The position numbers and the translations under genes were made by a program. From an uncultured Clostridia bacterium (GTDB lineage Bacteria > Bacillota > Clostridia > Oscillospirales > Oscillospiraceae): a stretch of DNA of 7,049 nucleotides. The stretch lies in the NCBI GenBank assembly GCA_946061345.1, contig CAMGRA010000043.1, positions 1 through 7,049 of the forward strand, in the 5' to 3' direction. The notes beneath the pieces are model-generated. The model searched no databases and was not told where the DNA came from. It saw only the letters and a program-made list of their open reading frames with translations. Shown piece by piece: positions 7,001 to 7,049 of the stretch (the stretch's first letter is position 1; each line of letters begins with the position of its first letter).

Positions 7001-7049
7001 GTCCATCTGGGCTATGCGGCCCACGCCCTGGGCTGGAAGGTCGCCACGC
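4016..7049 (+). CDS. rpoB: DNA-directed RNA polymerase subunit beta, 3'-truncated by the window edge
   Basis: RNA polymerase beta subunit, which forms one half of the active-site cleft. 1011 complete codons are present with no internal stop or frameshift; Firmicute RpoB is about 1150-1250 residues, so roughly the last 150-250 are missing. Landmarks: N-terminal FGKTERKSYAKYQEILQMPN (12-31), beta-lobe regions, the rifampicin-pocket stretch GSSPLSQFMDQNNPLAELTH (485-504), GRMCPIETPEGPNIGLINYL further on, GYNYEDAILLNERL, and DKMAGRHGNKG (945-955) with K946 and K954 matching the catalytic-centre lysines K1065 and K1073 of E. coli. There is no sign of large lineage inserts in the visible part. ATG 4016 was chosen from the ribosome binding site 5 nt upstream; MEIKDVKFGK beginning at 4025 is a possible alternative. 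The gene before it is a divergent tRNA, not rplL. rpoC would be expected after it, beyond the window. Confidence 0.97.
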   Translation, partial: MTHMEIKDVKFGKTERKSYAKYQEILQMPNLLKIQKDSYNWFLNEGLREVFHDVAAITDYTGNLELSFLDYSLDEKPKYTVEECKERDATYAKPIKVRVRLLNKQTGEIKDQEIFMGDFPLMTNGGTFVINGAERVIVSQIVRSPGMYYGDTVDKADQHTYTATVIPYRGAWLEYETDLQNCFYVRIDKNRKLPITCLIRAMGVETDAQIIELFGEDERIKATMEKDPCKSREDSLLEIYRRLRPGEPPTVDSAASYLEGLFFDPRRYDVSKVGRYKFNKKMDIWSRLSGQEVAEPIVDPRTGEILAMPGEVLSRERAKEISARGVCEAVISVNGTARKLFSNFMVDMKNFVDFDPAQYGIKEKVCRKVLFEMLDTVPADGWEEAVEERRDDLIPKHITRDDILASINYLNCVAFGVGTTDDIDHLGNRRLRCVGELLQNQFRVGFTRLERVIRERMTVQDLETVTPQSLINIRPVTAVIKEFFGSSPLSQFMDQNNPLAELTHKRRLSALGPGGLSRERASFDVRDVHYSHYGRMCPIETPEGPNIGLINYLASFAQINEYGFVEAPYRKVVREYDENGKYIASRVTDEVEYMSADVEDDYFIAQAKEPVDENGYLLNTRITCRHRDEIIAVDREVIDYLDVSPKMMTSIATAFIPFLQNDDANRALMGANMQRQAVPLMVTEAPIVATGIEQKCAVDSEVCIKAEKDGTVTRVSADLITVRYDDGDVRDYVLTKFARSNQGTCVNQRPIVEVGERVVCDQVIADGPACSQGEIALGKNVLIGFVTWEGYNYEDAILLNERLVREDVFTSIHIEEYETEARDTKLGPEEITRDIPNVGEDTLKDLDEDGVIRIGAEVKSGDYLVGKVTPKGETELTAEERLLRAIFGEKAREVRDTSLKVPHGEAGIIVDVKVFTRQNGDELAPGVTKVVRVYIAQKRKISVGDKMAGRHGNKGVVSRILPEEDMPFLPDGTPLDIVLNPLGVPSRMNIGQVLEVHLGYAAHALGWKVAT

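Noticed and set aside
3794..7024. Open frame of about 1076 codons on the minus strand opposite rpoB
   Set aside because: It lies in exact codon register opposite a perfectly recognisable RpoB and reads as low-complexity sequence rich in Asp, Leu, Val and Gly. It arises from avoidance of TTA, CTA and TCA codons in rpoB.

Overview
The window is most plausibly from a Clostridia-class Firmicute with GC-rich coding DNA, probably of the Oscillospiraceae/Ruminococcaceae kind. The grounds are a clostridial-type RpoB with no large lineage inserts in the visible part, strong AGGAG-type ribosome binding sites, consensus housekeeping promoters in short AT-rich spacers, and a dlt-type cell-wall operon. 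The taxon is an inference from sequence style, not from a database match.

Layout. Bases 1-3511 hold four tightly packed minus-strand genes read from right to left: a DltA-like adenylating enzyme (3511-1994), a DltC-like carrier protein with a GTG start (1989-1762), a DltB-like MBOAT membrane acyltransferase (1760-195), and the first 61 codons of a membrane-anchored protein in the DltD position that runs off the left edge (185-1). Gaps between the genes are 4, 1 and 9 nt. Just upstream of dltA, on the same strand, lies a complete class II tRNA-Leu(GAG) gene (3665-3581) with its own near-consensus promoter and a strong hairpin terminator at the tRNA/dltA boundary. From 3805 rightwards a second near-consensus promoter, facing the other way, drives rpoB, whose first 1011 codons (4016 to the edge) are present. 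The rpoB reading frame has no stop inside the window, so it is open at the right edge.

How the genes work together. In canonical dlt systems DltA activates D-alanine with ATP and loads it on the phosphopantetheine arm of DltC, the MBOAT protein DltB moves the residue across the membrane, and DltD completes transfer to (lipo)teichoic acid, which lowers negative surface charge. This operon has the same parts in the order A-C-B-D-like, with no dltX-sized gene before dltA. Three normally conserved positions differ: the Cys that lines the D-Ala pocket of DltA is Ser, the Asp before the carrier serine of DltC is Thr, and the second MBOAT active-site His of DltB (in Trp-His-Gly) is Gln. The frames are intact, so this looks like a working but divergent aminoacyl- or acyl-transfer system rather than decay. 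That is the main point for follow-up. rpoB (RNA polymerase beta) and tRNA-Leu are housekeeping genes that share the divergent spacer at 3666-4015.

No mobile elements, CRISPR arrays or long repeats were seen.
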